Below, in pieces: positions 7,485 to 16,917 of a stretch of 64,000 nt of DNA. Numbering within the stretch: position 1 is the first letter of the stretch; the number at the start of each line of letters is the position of its first letter. The DNA lies in NCBI RefSeq assembly GCF_002951835.1, contig NZ_CP019448.1, positions 1,302,001-1,366,000 on the forward strand. Direction: 5' to 3'. This DNA comes from Simonsiella muelleri ATCC 29453 (GTDB lineage Bacteria > Pseudomonadota > Gammaproteobacteria > Burkholderiales > Neisseriaceae). The translations under genes were made by a program, and so were the position numbers. The notes beneath the pieces are model-generated. The model was given only the letters and a program-made list of their open reading frames with translations, made no database searches and was not told the origin of the DNA.

Positions 7485-8495
7485 AGGCTGCCTTATGCCC
7501 TTTCAGGCAGCAATCGGCGCAACAAGCCTTAACTTGTTTGCCGCTTTGAGCAAATTCAAACAAATCACTTTCAAACCCATTTGCCCTTTGACCTTTTCTA
7601 GCCCAAAATAACTCGCACGCTTACATCTAAATATGCGATGCAAAATGGCAAAACTCTGTTCTACACGATAACGGATTTTCGCCAACTCCTTATTGCGCTC
7701 AATATCTTCACGCATCAAAGGTTTCTTGCGATGTGCTTTACGCATAATACCGTCTACTAATTGATTTTTATCCAAAAATTCGCGATTGGATTGACTGTCG
7801 TAACCTTTATCCGCGTACACTTTGACACCCTGTTCAACCTTGTCCAACACGGTTTCTAAATTGTTCACATCAGATGCATTCGCTAGCGTAACGTGAAACC
7901 CCTCTTCATCGGTACGTGCATGAAGTTTGTAGCCCAAATACCAATGCTTGCTTTTGATTGTCCATCTTGCGTCTTTGTCTTTACTGGCGGGGGTTTGGAT
8001 CACTTCTTCGTTCTCATTGATTTCAATGGATTTTTTAAGTTTTCCACCTGCAGTTTGAATAATGGTCGCGTCCACAATCGCCGTTTGCGCTTTTTCTACT
8101 TTGAGTTGATTGTGGGCCAGTTGTTGGTTGATTTGTTGATAAAGTTCGTCTGCCAAACCTTCTTTAATTAACCAATAACGCGTAACCAAACTGCATTCCA
8201 ATTCTGGGTCAGACAAACTGTGCCATTGTCCGAGCAAAATGGCGCGGAACATCGGTAGTAACGGATAGGCAGGACGACCGCCGTTGTCGCATACATAGTT
8301 TACTTTATGGTTGGCGAGCGTTTGTTCAATGGCTTGCCAATCCAGAAGTTGGGTGATTTTAAGTAATGGGAAACGGTCTGTGTATTGGTTAAGTAGGGTT
8401 TGGGCGGTGTGATAGAAAAAGCTGGACATGGAAAAATCCCCTAAATTTTTGGTAACAGAAATTTAGCGGATTTTTTGGGGTTTTGCAAAGGTTTC
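7485..8495 (-). mobile_element. IS1106-like element (IS5 family), copy 1, truncated at the prophage side
   Basis: The upstream end carries the terminal repeat GAAACCTTTGCAAAACCCC (reading out at 8495). Similarity to copy 2 (14713-15930) stops at 7485, inside the GGCAGCC that follows the transposase gene. The last 130 bp and the second terminal repeat are missing. The break coincides with the end of the prophage direct repeat. The flank beyond 8495 is AGGCTGC, a partial uptake sequence. Confidence 0.8.
7503..8429 (-). pseudogene. IS1106-like transposase with two in-frame deletions
   Basis: The open frame of 308 codons encodes a DDE transposase very close to that of copy 2: VDATIIQTAG holds the first Asp, VYADKGYDS the second, and YRVEQSFAILHR the Glu region. 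Compared with copy 2 it lacks 26 residues after SLVTR (the segment LDFIIFCQ...LNRFRN) and four residues after EEGF. Losing the conserved helix before the first catalytic Asp should inactivate it even though the frame stays open. Together with the missing right end the element looks immobile. Confidence 0.8.
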
Positions 8496-8536
8496 AGGCT
8501 GCTTTTTTATGGTTGTTATATATTTAACTGATTGAA

Positions 8537-11500
8537 TTATTTATCACTAATTGCCATCAAGCTGGCGTTACCGCCTGCTGCAGTGGTGTTGATGCTGCAT
8601 GAAATTTCTTCGTACACACGCGCCATGTCCAAACCCCAACGCGCATCAATCACACGGACAATTGCTCCATCGCGTTGTGCCAATTGTTGACTCAATTCGC
8701 TTGACAAAATGTCCAAAGCCACCCACGTTTGGATATGAGGTTCGCCAACTAAATGATTGGAAACACGCAAAATATGCCCCAATTTCGCTTGGTATGCAGT
8801 CAATGGCGAATCCGCCGCCACCACCACTTGCACACCAGCCGCCGCCAATTCAATCAACGCTGCAAACGCATTTGCCACATGTCCACCATATAACGCCACT
8901 TGTTTAGGTGCATGCCAACGCAATGTATTGCGCTCGCCTGTGCAGCTTGGCAACAGCATTTCTGCGTCTCGCAATGTATAAACACGCGCTTGCCCCAATT
9001 TGCCAGCCAGCGACAATTTTACATCTGCCGACACGTCCAAATCGTGTAAGGCTGCCTGAATTTTGCTTAATGCGGTTTCGTCTGCTGTGCCTAATTGGGT
9101 TAATTTGGGTAATGCCCAACGCGTCAAACGACTCAAACGCTGCAAATAAAACGAACCGCCAGCTTTCGGACCTGTGCCAGACAAGCCATGTCCGCCAAAT
9201 GGTTGTACACCCACTACCGCGCCGACAATATTACGATTCACGTACACATTGCCCGCTTCAATGCGGCTGCGAATGTGTTTGACAGTGTGGTCAATGCGAC
9301 TGTGAATGCCATGTGTTAGCGCGTAGCCTTTTTCGTTGATGCGGTCAATCAAATCGTCTAACTCATTGGCGCGATAGCGAATAACGTGTAATACTGGCCC
9401 GAAAACTTCACGTTTTAAATCATACAAATTATTCAACTCAAACATAATTGGCGCAACAAACGTGCCTTGGTTTTCAGGCAGCCTGATTTCATGGTGCGAC
9501 AATGCAATGGATTTCATTTTATTAATATGATTCAATAAATTATCTTTGGCTTCTTGGTCAATAACCGCCCCCACATCCACTGCCAAATCAGACGTATCGC
9601 CCACACGCAATTCATTCATTGCGCCTTTAATCATGTCAATTAATTTGTCTGCGATGTCTTCTTGCACGCACAGTACGCGCAACGCCGAACAACGTTGCCC
9701 TGCGCTATCAAACGCCGAATTTAACACATCCGCCACCACTTGTTCAGGCAGCGCGGTGCTGTCCACAATCATGGCATTTTGTCCGCCAGTTTCGGCGATA
9801 AGCACAGGATAATCTTGACGTTTTGCCAGAGTCTGGTTAATCAGTCGCGCCACTTCGGTTGAACCTGTGAAAATCACACCACTAATGCGTGCATCTTGTG
9901 TCAAAGCCGCTCCCACATCACCAGCACCCAAAACCAATTGTAATACATCAGTCGGAATACCTGCTTCATGCAGTAATTTTACTGCGAAGTGTGCAATCAA
10001 ACTGGTTTGCTCGGCAGGTTTGGCTACCACTGCATTACCAGCCGCCAACGCCGCTGTTACCTCGCCGACAAAAATCGCCAACGGGAAATTCCATGGGCTA
10101 ATTGCCACCATCACGCCTGCACCTTTGGCTTTTTCAGGCAGCGTGGTTTCGCATTCGTGTGCATAATAACGTGCAAAATCAATCGCTTCACGAACTTCGG
10201 CGATGGCATTATTCAGAGTTTTTCCTGCTTCGCGTACCGCCAACATCATCAAAGTAGGCATATCGCGTTCCATTAAGTTGGCAAATTTTTTCAGGCAGCC
10301 TGAACGTTCGGCAGCAGACGTATTTGCCCATTTTTCTTGTGCTTTGGTAGCAATATCAATGGCTTCTTTCGCCAAATTCACGCTGGCAAATGACACGTTA
10401 CCAACCACATCATCATGATTAGCAGGATTCAATACAGGATGTGAAGTGGCGGATTCACACGAATTGCCATTAATCAACGAGGCTGCCTGAAACGAATTCG
10501 ATAAAGCTGCGTTATTCATGGCGTGTTGTAAATTTTGTAATACTATCTCATTGGATAAATCGACACCGCGTGAATTCAAACGCGAGTCGCCATACAAATT
10601 CACAGGTAAAGACAACGCACTGTGTTGATGAATCCCATCGGCGGCAAGGGTGTCAAATGGACTGCGAATCAAATCTTCAATGCTGATGTTTTCATCTACA
10701 ATTTGATTGACAAATGAAGTATTTGCGCCATTTTCCAACAAACGGCGTACCAAATACGCCAATAATGTTTCGTGTGTGCCAACAGGTGCATACACGCGTA
10801 CACGTCTGCCTAAATTTTGTTCGCCAACCACTTGGTCATACAAGGTCTCGCCCATGCCGTGTAAGCATTGGTGTTCAAATTCTTTGCCTTTGCCCATTTG
10901 GTAGATGGCGGCGAGCGTGTAGGCGTTGTGGGTGGCAAATTGTGGGAAAATGGCGTCTTGTGCGTCCAATAATTTTCTTGCACAAGCCAAATAGGAAATA
11001 TCAGTATGAACTTTGCGTGTGTAAACGGGATAGCCACTCATGCCATCAACTTGCGCCCATTTGATTTCGCTGTCCCAATATGCGCCTTTAACCAAGCGAA
11101 TCATGAGTTTTTGTTGATTTTTACGCGCTAGGTGAATTAAATAATCAATGACATATGGACAACGTTTTTGATACGCCTGCACCACAAAACCAATACCATT
11201 AAATCCAGCCAAATCAGGGTCGGACACCAATTTTTCCATCAAATCCAATGACAATTCCAAACGATTGGCTTCTTCTGCATCAATATTTAAACCGATATTG
11301 TATTGTTTGGCTAAAATAAATAACTGCTTGAGTTTAGGCAATAATTCTGTCATTACGCGTTCGTGTTGAGCGCGGCTGTAGCGTGGATGAATCGCTGATA
11401 ATTTAACTGAAATGCCGTTGCCATCGTACACGCCAGCATTGCCAGCATCTTTGCCAATGGCGTGAATCGCATTGACATAATCTTGATAATAACGCTCTGC

Positions 11501-12139
11501 ATCGGCTGCGGTCATCGCTGCTTCGCCCAACATATCAAACGAATAGCGATAACCCATTTTTTCGCGTTCTTTGCCATTTTGCAGCGCTTCGTCAATGGTT
11601 TGACCTGTAACAAATTGTTTACCCAGCATTTTCATGCCATAGTCCACGCCTGCACGAATCAACGGCGCACCGCCACGATTCAAAATACGGCTCAGGCTGC
11701 CTGAAAGTTTTTCGGTATCGGTAGTGGTTAATTTTCCTGTAATCAGCAACCCCCACGCAGCCGCATTCACAAATAAAGATGGGCTGTTACCCAAGTGGCT
11801 TTGCCAATCGCCTTGTGCTAATTTATCTTGAATCAATTTGTCGCGAGTAGCGGCATCGGGTACGCGTAACAAGGCTTCCGCCAAACACATCAACGCCACG
11901 CCTTCTTCGCTGGATAACGAAAATTCATGCATCAACGCGTCTACGCCATTGGCTTTTTTGCGATTTTCGCGCACTTGCGTAACCAGTCGTTTGGCTAATT
12001 CGTGGGCGGCGGTTTGTTCGGATTCGCTTAACTGTGCTTGTGGCAGCAAATTTTGAACGGCTTGAATTTCATCGCAACGATATGCCATTGTAATAGCTTG
12101 ACGCAATTCACTTTGTTCGGGGTGTGCAAATTGAAACAT
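8537..12139 (-). CDS. putA: Bifunctional proline dehydrogenase / P5C dehydrogenase
   Basis: PutA oxidises proline to glutamate in two steps, using FAD then NAD, at the inner membrane. The 1200-residue length matches the short PutA type without the N-terminal ribbon-helix-helix DNA-binding domain, so it should not repress its own gene. The FAD-binding PRODH barrel covers about residues 190-480. The aldehyde dehydrogenase part (about 570-1020) has catalytic Glu783 (AETGGQN) and Cys817 (GQRCSALR). A C-terminal flap domain follows. In-gene uptake sequences are present. It is divergent from lldD, pairing two membrane-linked carbon-oxidation routes. A terminator-like feature is not obvious after the stop; the next element is the IS copy. 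Confidence 0.96.
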   Translation of the reverse strand: MFQFAHPEQSELRQAITMAYRCDEIQAVQNLLPQAQLSESEQTAAHELAKRLVTQVRENRKKANGVDALMHEFSLSSEEGVALMCLAEALLRVPDAATRDKLIQDKLAQGDWQSHLGNSPSLFVNAAAWGLLITGKLTTTDTEKLSGSLSRILNRGGAPLIRAGVDYGMKMLGKQFVTGQTIDEALQNGKEREKMGYRYSFDMLGEAAMTAADAERYYQDYVNAIHAIGKDAGNAGVYDGNGISVKLSAIHPRYSRAQHERVMTELLPKLKQLFILAKQYNIGLNIDAEEANRLELSLDLMEKLVSDPDLAGFNGIGFVVQAYQKRCPYVIDYLIHLARKNQQKLMIRLVKGAYWDSEIKWAQVDGMSGYPVYTRKVHTDISYLACARKLLDAQDAIFPQFATHNAYTLAAIYQMGKGKEFEHQCLHGMGETLYDQVVGEQNLGRRVRVYAPVGTHETLLAYLVRRLLENGANTSFVNQIVDENISIEDLIRSPFDTLAADGIHQHSALSLPVNLYGDSRLNSRGVDLSNEIVLQNLQHAMNNAALSNSFQAASLINGNSCESATSHPVLNPANHDDVVGNVSFASVNLAKEAIDIATKAQEKWANTSAAERSGCLKKFANLMERDMPTLMMLAVREAGKTLNNAIAEVREAIDFARYYAHECETTLPEKAKGAGVMVAISPWNFPLAIFVGEVTAALAAGNAVVAKPAEQTSLIAHFAVKLLHEAGIPTDVLQLVLGAGDVGAALTQDARISGVIFTGSTEVARLINQTLAKRQDYPVLIAETGGQNAMIVDSTALPEQVVADVLNSAFDSAGQRCSALRVLCVQEDIADKLIDMIKGAMNELRVGDTSDLAVDVGAVIDQEAKDNLLNHINKMKSIALSHHEIRLPENQGTFVAPIMFELNNLYDLKREVFGPVLHVIRYRANELDDLIDRINEKGYALTHGIHSRIDHTVKHIRSRIEAGNVYVNRNIVGAVVGVQPFGGHGLSGTGPKAGGSFYLQRLSRLTRWALPKLTQLGTADETALSKIQAALHDLDVSADVKLSLAGKLGQARVYTLRDAEMLLPSCTGERNTLRWHAPKQVALYGGHVANAFAALIELAAAGVQVVVAADSPLTAYQAKLGHILRVSNHLVGEPHIQTWVALDILSSELSQQLAQRDGAIVRVIDARWGLDMARVYEEISCSINTTAAGGNASLMAISDK

Positions 12140-12476
12140 GGTCGGATTCCTTGGAATGAATGGAATGAAGAATTGTTCAGGCAGCCTTTAATAATACGAT
12201 AATAATACGACAAAAAAAATTTTCAGGCTGCCTGAAAAGGGAATGTGATATTGTAACGATTTTTTCAATAAAAGCCTATTTTTGAGACGACCTGAAAGAT
12301 AATCCGATTAATTGATTGATTGAGTTTGGCTTCTACTTGAAAAAATAATCCGACAAAAAAACATCATTTTTGATGATTTGTAACGCATTTTTGATTTGAA
12401 AGTGGCATAAAATAAACAAGTATAGGATAATAGCGAGTTATTGATTAATTCCCAAATTTCTACAAGAAAGTTTGCC
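12140..12476. promoter_or_regulatory. putA-lldD divergent intergenic region
   Basis: These 337 bp must hold both promoters. They contain a partial uptake sequence (CAGGCAGCC near 12180), a full near-palindromic one at 12220-12238 and a degenerate GACGACCTGAAAG near 12286. The rest is strongly AT-rich. I could not single out a convincing -35/-10 pair or operator by eye. Confidence 0.4.
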
Positions 12477-13742
12477 ATGAGACAAGATTTGAACCAAATG
12501 ACCTGTATTGAAGACTTGCGCCAAGTAGCCAAACGCAAAGTCCCCAAAATGTTTTTTGATTATGTGGAATCAGGCTCGTGGACAGAAACCACTTTACGCG
12601 ATAACAGAAACGATTTTACCCCCATCAAATTGCGCCAAAAGGTTTTGGTGAACATGGAAAACCGCAGCCTGAAAAGCAAACTATTAGGCGAAGAATACAC
12701 CATGCCGCTTGCGATTGCGCCCACTGGCTTAACGGGCATGGTTTGTGCTGATGGCGAAATTTTGGTGGCGCGTGCTGCTGAAAAATTCGGTGTGCCTTAC
12801 ACGCTGTCCACTATGTCTATTGCTTCTATTGAAGACGTTGCCAACAACACCAGTTCACCATTTTGGTTTCAATTGTATGTGATGCGCGACCGTGAATTTA
12901 TGGCGGATTTAATTCAACGTGCAAAAAAAGCCAATTGTTCAGCGTTGGTTTTGACGGCGGATTTGCAAATTTTAGGACAACGCCATCGCGACATTAAAAA
13001 CGGTTTAACTGCCCCCATCAAACCGACATTACCCAATTTGTTGAATTTGGCAATTAAACCTGAATGGTGTATGAAAATGCTTAACACCGACCGCCGTACC
13101 TTTGGCAACATTATGGGGCATGCTAAATACGTTACCGATGCGTCATCGTTAATGAAATGGACGGCGCAGCAATTTGACCAGACTTTAAGCTGGGAAGATG
13201 TGGCGCGTATTAAAGATTTATGGGGCGGAAAGCTGATTTTGAAAGGCATTTTAGACCCCGAAGATGCACAAAAAGCGGCACAATATGGTGTTGACGCGGT
13301 TGTGGTTTCCAATCATGGTGGTCGTCAATTAGATGGTGCATTATCGTCTATTCAAGCTTTGCCAGATATTGTTAGCGCAGTGGGAAATAAAGTACAAGTA
13401 TGGCTGGACAGTGGCATTCGCAGTGGTCAAGATATGCTCAAAGCGTGGGCATTGGGTGCGCGTGGCATGATGACGGGACGAGCATTTTTGTACGGTTTGG
13501 GTGCATATGGCGAAGACGGCGTTCGTCGTGCGCTGGAGATTTTGTACAATGAAATGGATTTGTCTATGGCATTTACGGGGCATCGCAATCTGCAAGATGT
13601 GGGGCGTGAAATTTTGATTGCTGATCGTTTCCCATTGTCGCAACAAGAGAAAAAAGAAAGCATTAATCAACAACGTCGCCGCATTTACGAAGAATTGTAT
13701 GGATGGCCGCGCGCGTCTTTGCGTTTTGGTACAATGTGGTAA
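12477..13742 (+). CDS. lldD: FMN-dependent L-lactate dehydrogenase
   Basis: This 421-residue member of the alpha-hydroxy-acid dehydrogenase family oxidises L-lactate to pyruvate and feeds the respiratory chain. The ATG at 12477 gives MRQDLNQMTCIEDLRQVAKRK, the usual N-terminus; a TTG 36 nt upstream is less likely. The FMN barrel shows the catalytic SNHGGRQLDG block (His plus substrate-binding Arg, about residue 281) and the phosphate-binding DSGIRSG and GARGMMTGRAFLYG segments. Lactate is a key carbon source for mucosal Neisseriaceae. The gene is divergent from putA and is followed directly by a MITE. Confidence 0.92.
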   Translation: MRQDLNQMTCIEDLRQVAKRKVPKMFFDYVESGSWTETTLRDNRNDFTPIKLRQKVLVNMENRSLKSKLLGEEYTMPLAIAPTGLTGMVCADGEILVARAAEKFGVPYTLSTMSIASIEDVANNTSSPFWFQLYVMRDREFMADLIQRAKKANCSALVLTADLQILGQRHRDIKNGLTAPIKPTLPNLLNLAIKPEWCMKMLNTDRRTFGNIMGHAKYVTDASSLMKWTAQQFDQTLSWEDVARIKDLWGGKLILKGILDPEDAQKAAQYGVDAVVVSNHGGRQLDGALSSIQALPDIVSAVGNKVQVWLDSGIRSGQDMLKAWALGARGMMTGRAFLYGLGAYGEDGVRRALEILYNEMDLSMAFTGHRNLQDVGREILIADRFPLSQQEKKESINQQRRRIYEELYGWPRASLRFGTMW

Positions 13743-13777
13743 ATCCTATTTTTGACGTACACGATTCAGGCAGCCTG

Positions 13778-13885
13778 AAACCTTTGCAAAACCTCATTTT
13801 TTTGATAATTATAAAAAATAAATTCCTAAAGTTTCAATTGGTTATTTTTTTAAATTTGTAAATTTAGGGGTTTTGCAAAGGTCTC
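13778..13885. mobile_element. 108-bp MITE derived from IS1106-like ends, copy 1
   Basis: It has terminal inverted repeats GAAACCTTTGCAAAACC and GGTTTTGCAAAGGTCTC, the same ends as the two IS1106-like elements, around an AT-rich core without a gene. A second copy of equal length, inverted, lies at 45716-45823. It is inserted immediately after a full uptake sequence (TTCAGGCAGCCT), 36 bp downstream of lldD. Confidence 0.8.
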
Positions 13886-14072
13886 AGATTCTAAATAAAT
13901 ACAAGTAAAAAAACAAAGTGCAAAAACAAGAAAAACCAAATAAAAACAAAAGAAACAGTTATATTGTTCTTGCTCCGATGCAGGGTTATAACCATAACCA
14001 AATATCCTAAAAAAAATCAAATAGTTAAATTTAAAACATCTCAAATCGTGCAAGGGGCTAATGACATTTTAG

Positions 14073-14710
14073 CTATAATTTCAACCAAATCAAAGCACAA
14101 GCTAATGACACGGTACTTTCATAATTACGTTTTAATTTATCGTACCGTGTTGCCAGCGCACGAAAATGCTTTAATCGTGCAAAAGCGTTTTCTACCAAGT
14201 GCCTGATTTTATATAAATACCAATCTGTGTCCACATTAAGATGTTCTCTATTTTTCTTATATGGAATATTGGCTTTATTTTGTTTAGACTGAATTAACCG
14301 ACGAAAAGTATCACTGTCAAAACCCCTATCAGCACACACGGTTTCATTATCACTTAAATCCAATTGTGCCAATAAATCAGGCGCAACAACAATATCATTT
14401 ACATTACCAGCTGTAATGATAAATTCAATTGGATTACCACAAGCATCAACCGCTAAATGAATTTTAGACGTATGACCACCGATACTCTTACCAACAGCTT
14501 GATGCGTAATGGATTGTTTACCCATACCGTGTTGATGAACGCGGATATGGCTACCGTCCATAAAGACCCATTCCATATCGGGTGTATCTACCAAATGTTT
14601 GAAATGTTTGAATAATCGGGTAAAAATACCGCGTTTAGACCAGCGATTGAAACTTTGGTAAAGGCTGTTTGCTTTACCAAAATAACTAGGTATATCAGCC
14701 CATTGGCAGC
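14073..14710 (-). pseudogene. IS5-superfamily (IS427-like) transposase, 5'-truncated
   Basis: The readable frame holds the C-terminal 210 residues of a transposase. It runs from WADIPSYFGKANSLYQSF (near 14690) through EWVFMDGSHI (first Asp) and VCADRGFDSD (second Asp) to VENAFARLKHF (Glu). The N-terminal region is missing: the reading frame is cut at 14710 by the terminal repeat of IS1106-like copy 2. The DDE core is intact, but there is no start in a proper context. Sequence 13886-14072 beyond the stop is AT-rich and probably includes the far end of this element; I could not define its terminal repeat. Confidence 0.8.
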
Positions 14711-14712
14711 CT

Positions 14713-15930
14713 GAAACCTTTGCAAAACCCCAAAAAATCCGCTAAATTTCTGTTACTAAGAATTTAGAGGATTTTTCCATGTCCAGCTTTTTCTATCACA
14801 CCGCCCAAACCCTACTGAACCAATACACAGACCGTTTTCCATTACTTAAAATCACCCAACTTCTGGATTGGCAAGCCATTGAACAAACGCTCGCCAACCA
14901 TAAAGTACACTATGTACGCAACAACGGCGGTCGTCCTGCTTATCCGTTACTACCGATGTTCCGCGCCATTTTGCTCGGACAATGGCATAGAGTTTGTCCG
15001 ACCCAGAATTGGAACGCAGTTTGGTTACGCGTTTAGATTTCATCATTTTTTGCCAATTTCCAGATGAAATGAATCTACCCGACCACAGCACACTCAACCG
15101 CTTTCGTAATTGGTTGATTAAAGAAGGTTTGGCAGATGAACTTTATCAACAAATCAACCAACAACTGGCCCACAATCAACTCAAAGTAGAAAAAGCGCAA
15201 ACGGCGATTGTGGACGCGACCATTATTCAAACTGCAGGTGGAAAACTTAAAAAATCCATTGAAATCAATGAGAACGAAGAAGTGATCCAAACCCCCGCCA
15301 GTAAAGACAAAGACGCAAGATGGACAATCAAAAGCAAGCATTGGTATTTGGGCTACAAACTTCATGCACGTACCGATGAAGAGGGGTTTATTGAGCAAAT
15401 TCACGTTACGCCAGCGAATGCATCTGATGTGAACAATTTAGAAACCGTGTTGGACAAGGTTGAACAGGGTGTCAAAGTGTACGCGGATAAAGGTTACGAC
15501 AGTCAATCCAATCGCGAATTTTTGGAGAAAAATCAATTAGTAGACGGTATTATGCGTAAAGCACATCGCAAGAAACCTTTGATGCGTGAAGATATTGAGC
15601 GCAATAAGGAGTTGGCGAAAATCCGTTATCGTGTAGAACAGAGTTTTGCCATTTTGCATCGTATATTTAGATGTAAGCGTGCGAGTTATTTTGGGCTAGA
15701 AAAGGTCAAAGGGCAAATGGGTTTGAAAGTGATTTGTTTGAATTTGCTCAAAGCGGCAAACAAGTTAAGGCTTGTTGCGCCGATTGCTGCCTGAAAGGGC
15801 ATAAGGCAGCCTGAAAATGGGCTGTTATAGTGAGATTGGTGTGATTATTTTGCTTGATTTTGTTGTGTTTGTGTTGAAATAGTGAAAACCTCAAAACAAA
15901 TGAATTGTTTTGGGGTTTTGCAAAGGTTTC
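14713..15930 (+). mobile_element. IS1106-like element (IS5 family), copy 2, complete ends
   Basis: Both terminal repeats are present: GAAACCTTTGCAAAACCCC at the left and GGGGTTTTGCAAAGGTTTC at the right, 1218 bp in all. The flanks read AGCCT on each side, giving either a 5-bp target duplication or a chance match within uptake-sequence-like cores (GGCAGCCT left, AGCCTGAAAAC right). The left flank lies in another transposase gene and the right flank is the lgt terminator, so the site may also have rearranged. Confidence 0.85.
14779..15794 (+). pseudogene. IS1106-like transposase, frameshifted
   Basis: The gene starts normally (MSSFFYHTAQTLLNQYTDRF) and shifts frame near 14990. There copy 1 reads CACAGTTTGTC and this copy CATAGAGTTTGTC, a 2-bp gain. 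The second frame resumes as SDPELERSLVTR and contains the full helix missing from copy 1, then all DDE motifs to the end. Repairing the shift would give about 338 residues. Copy 1 has the intact frame but the deletion; copy 2 has the full sequence but the shift, so neither makes a complete protein. Confidence 0.85.
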
Positions 15931-15961
15931 AGCCTGAAAACGATTATTTTGTTTTCAGGCT
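15931..15961 (-). terminator. lgt terminator made of two uptake sequences
   Basis: AGCCTGAAAAC at 15931-15941 pairs with GTTTTCAGGCT at 15951-15961 around a 9-nt AT-rich loop. It stands 28 bp after the lgt stop on the minus strand. The IS1106-like copy abuts its far side. Confidence 0.7.
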
Positions 15962-15988
15962 GCCCGTTTATTGGCAAATTCGTTATTT

Positions 15989-16843
15989 TCAGATGACGCG
16001 ATTGCGTTTGCCACAATACACAAAACTCATCACGCCCAACACCAGCATCGGCAGGCTCAACCATTGCCCCATGGACATACCCAATGTCAGCAATCCCAAA
16101 TGTTCGTCAGGCTGGCGCGCAAATTCTGCCACAAAACGGAACAACCCATATCCCGCTAAAAATAACGATGCCACTTGCCCAGTCGGACGCGGTTTCTTGG
16201 AAAAAATCCACACAATCGCAAATAAACACAAACCTTCCAACGCAAATTGATACAATTGAGATGGATGTCTTGGTAACATACCATATTGCGTAAACCATTG
16301 TGCGTATTGTGGATTAATTTGCACCAAGTATTGGTCAGCATGTGAGGCTTGCGGAAAACCCATTGCCCAAAAATGGCTCGGGTCGGTGATGCGTCCCCAC
16401 AATTCGCCATTAATAAAATTGCCAATTCGTCCCGATGCCAAACCCGTTGCCACCAACGGCGCGATAAAATCCAGCGTTTTCACAAAACCCAAACGGTGCT
16501 TTTTGCTAAATAAAAATGCCGCCAATACCGCCCCCAAAAAACCACCGTGAAACGACATTCCACCTTCCCAAATTTTAAAGGCAGACAATGGGTTGGCTGC
16601 ATATTCGGCGAATTTGTAAAACAGCACATAACCTATTCGCCCACCCAAAATCACGCCAACCACGCCCCAAGTCAGCAAATCATCTAATAATTCATTGGTA
16701 AACAATGTATTACCTTGTTTAATACGTCTGCGTCCCAACCAAATAAACAACGCAAAACCCACAATATAGCTCAATGCGTACCAACGAATCGCCAATGGTC
16801 CCAAATGCACTGCAACAGGGTCAAAATTTGGGTGAATCATCAT
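15989..16843 (-). CDS. lgt: Phosphatidylglycerol-prolipoprotein diacylglyceryl transferase
   Basis: Lgt attaches diacylglycerol from phosphatidylglycerol to the lipobox cysteine of pre-prolipoproteins in the inner membrane, the first step of lipoprotein maturation. The 284 residues give about seven membrane segments. Family landmarks are present: an early IRWYALSY segment, GGRIGYVLFY, GMSFHGGFLG (containing the catalytic His) and the signature RIGNFINGELWGR. Two adjacent ATGs start the gene; either is possible. The many lipoproteins in this window (FetB, LptE, BamD and two tiny ones) are its substrates. Confidence 0.95.
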   Translation of the reverse strand: MMIHPNFDPVAVHLGPLAIRWYALSYIVGFALFIWLGRRRIKQGNTLFTNELLDDLLTWGVVGVILGGRIGYVLFYKFAEYAANPLSAFKIWEGGMSFHGGFLGAVLAAFLFSKKHRLGFVKTLDFIAPLVATGLASGRIGNFINGELWGRITDPSHFWAMGFPQASHADQYLVQINPQYAQWFTQYGMLPRHPSQLYQFALEGLCLFAIVWIFSKKPRPTGQVASLFLAGYGLFRFVAEFARQPDEHLGLLTLGMSMGQWLSLPMLVLGVMSFVYCGKRNRVI

Positions 16844-16878
16844 AATTGAAAAACCTTCTTATTTGTTAAATAGTGAAG

Positions 16879-16914
16879 TTTTCAGGCTGCCTAAAAATCT
16901 AGGCAGCCTGAAAA
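16879..16914 (-). terminator. Terminator of the D-Ala-D-Ala carboxypeptidase gene
   Basis: A 15-bp stem, 16879-16893 with 16900-16914, formed by two opposed uptake sequences with a 6-nt loop. It lies 4 bp after the stop at 16918 on the minus strand, between this gene and lgt. Confidence 0.75.
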
Positions 16915-16917
16915 GAA

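Larger units (their letters stand above)
338..7489 (-). mobile_element. Filamentous (inovirus) prophage unit, 7.1 kb
   Basis: A 14-bp sequence, TAATATATAAGGCT, occurs at 338-351 and again at 7476-7489, exactly 7138 bp apart, which is a typical inovirus genome length. Between the copies lies an inovirus gene order read on the minus strand: small gene, Rep, ssDNA-binding-like protein, small acidic proteins, major coat, membrane proteins, TspB-like adsorption protein, DUF2523 protein and Zot. No integrase or Piv-type transposase is present. The repeat TAATATA resembles part of an XerD arm of a dif site only loosely. The adsorption gene is frameshifted, so this copy may not give infectious virions. 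Uptake sequences are nearly absent here, unlike the flanking chromosome. Confidence 0.8.

Noticed and set aside
7476..7489. The prophage repeat as a true dif site
   Set aside because: Only TAATATA and a few flanking bases resemble the XerD arm; the XerC arm is not recognisable, so I call it only a direct repeat.
8599..12056. Many open frames of 60-130 codons antisense to putA
   Set aside because: They follow the codon pattern of the real gene on the opposite strand, lack ribosome binding sites and show no family features.
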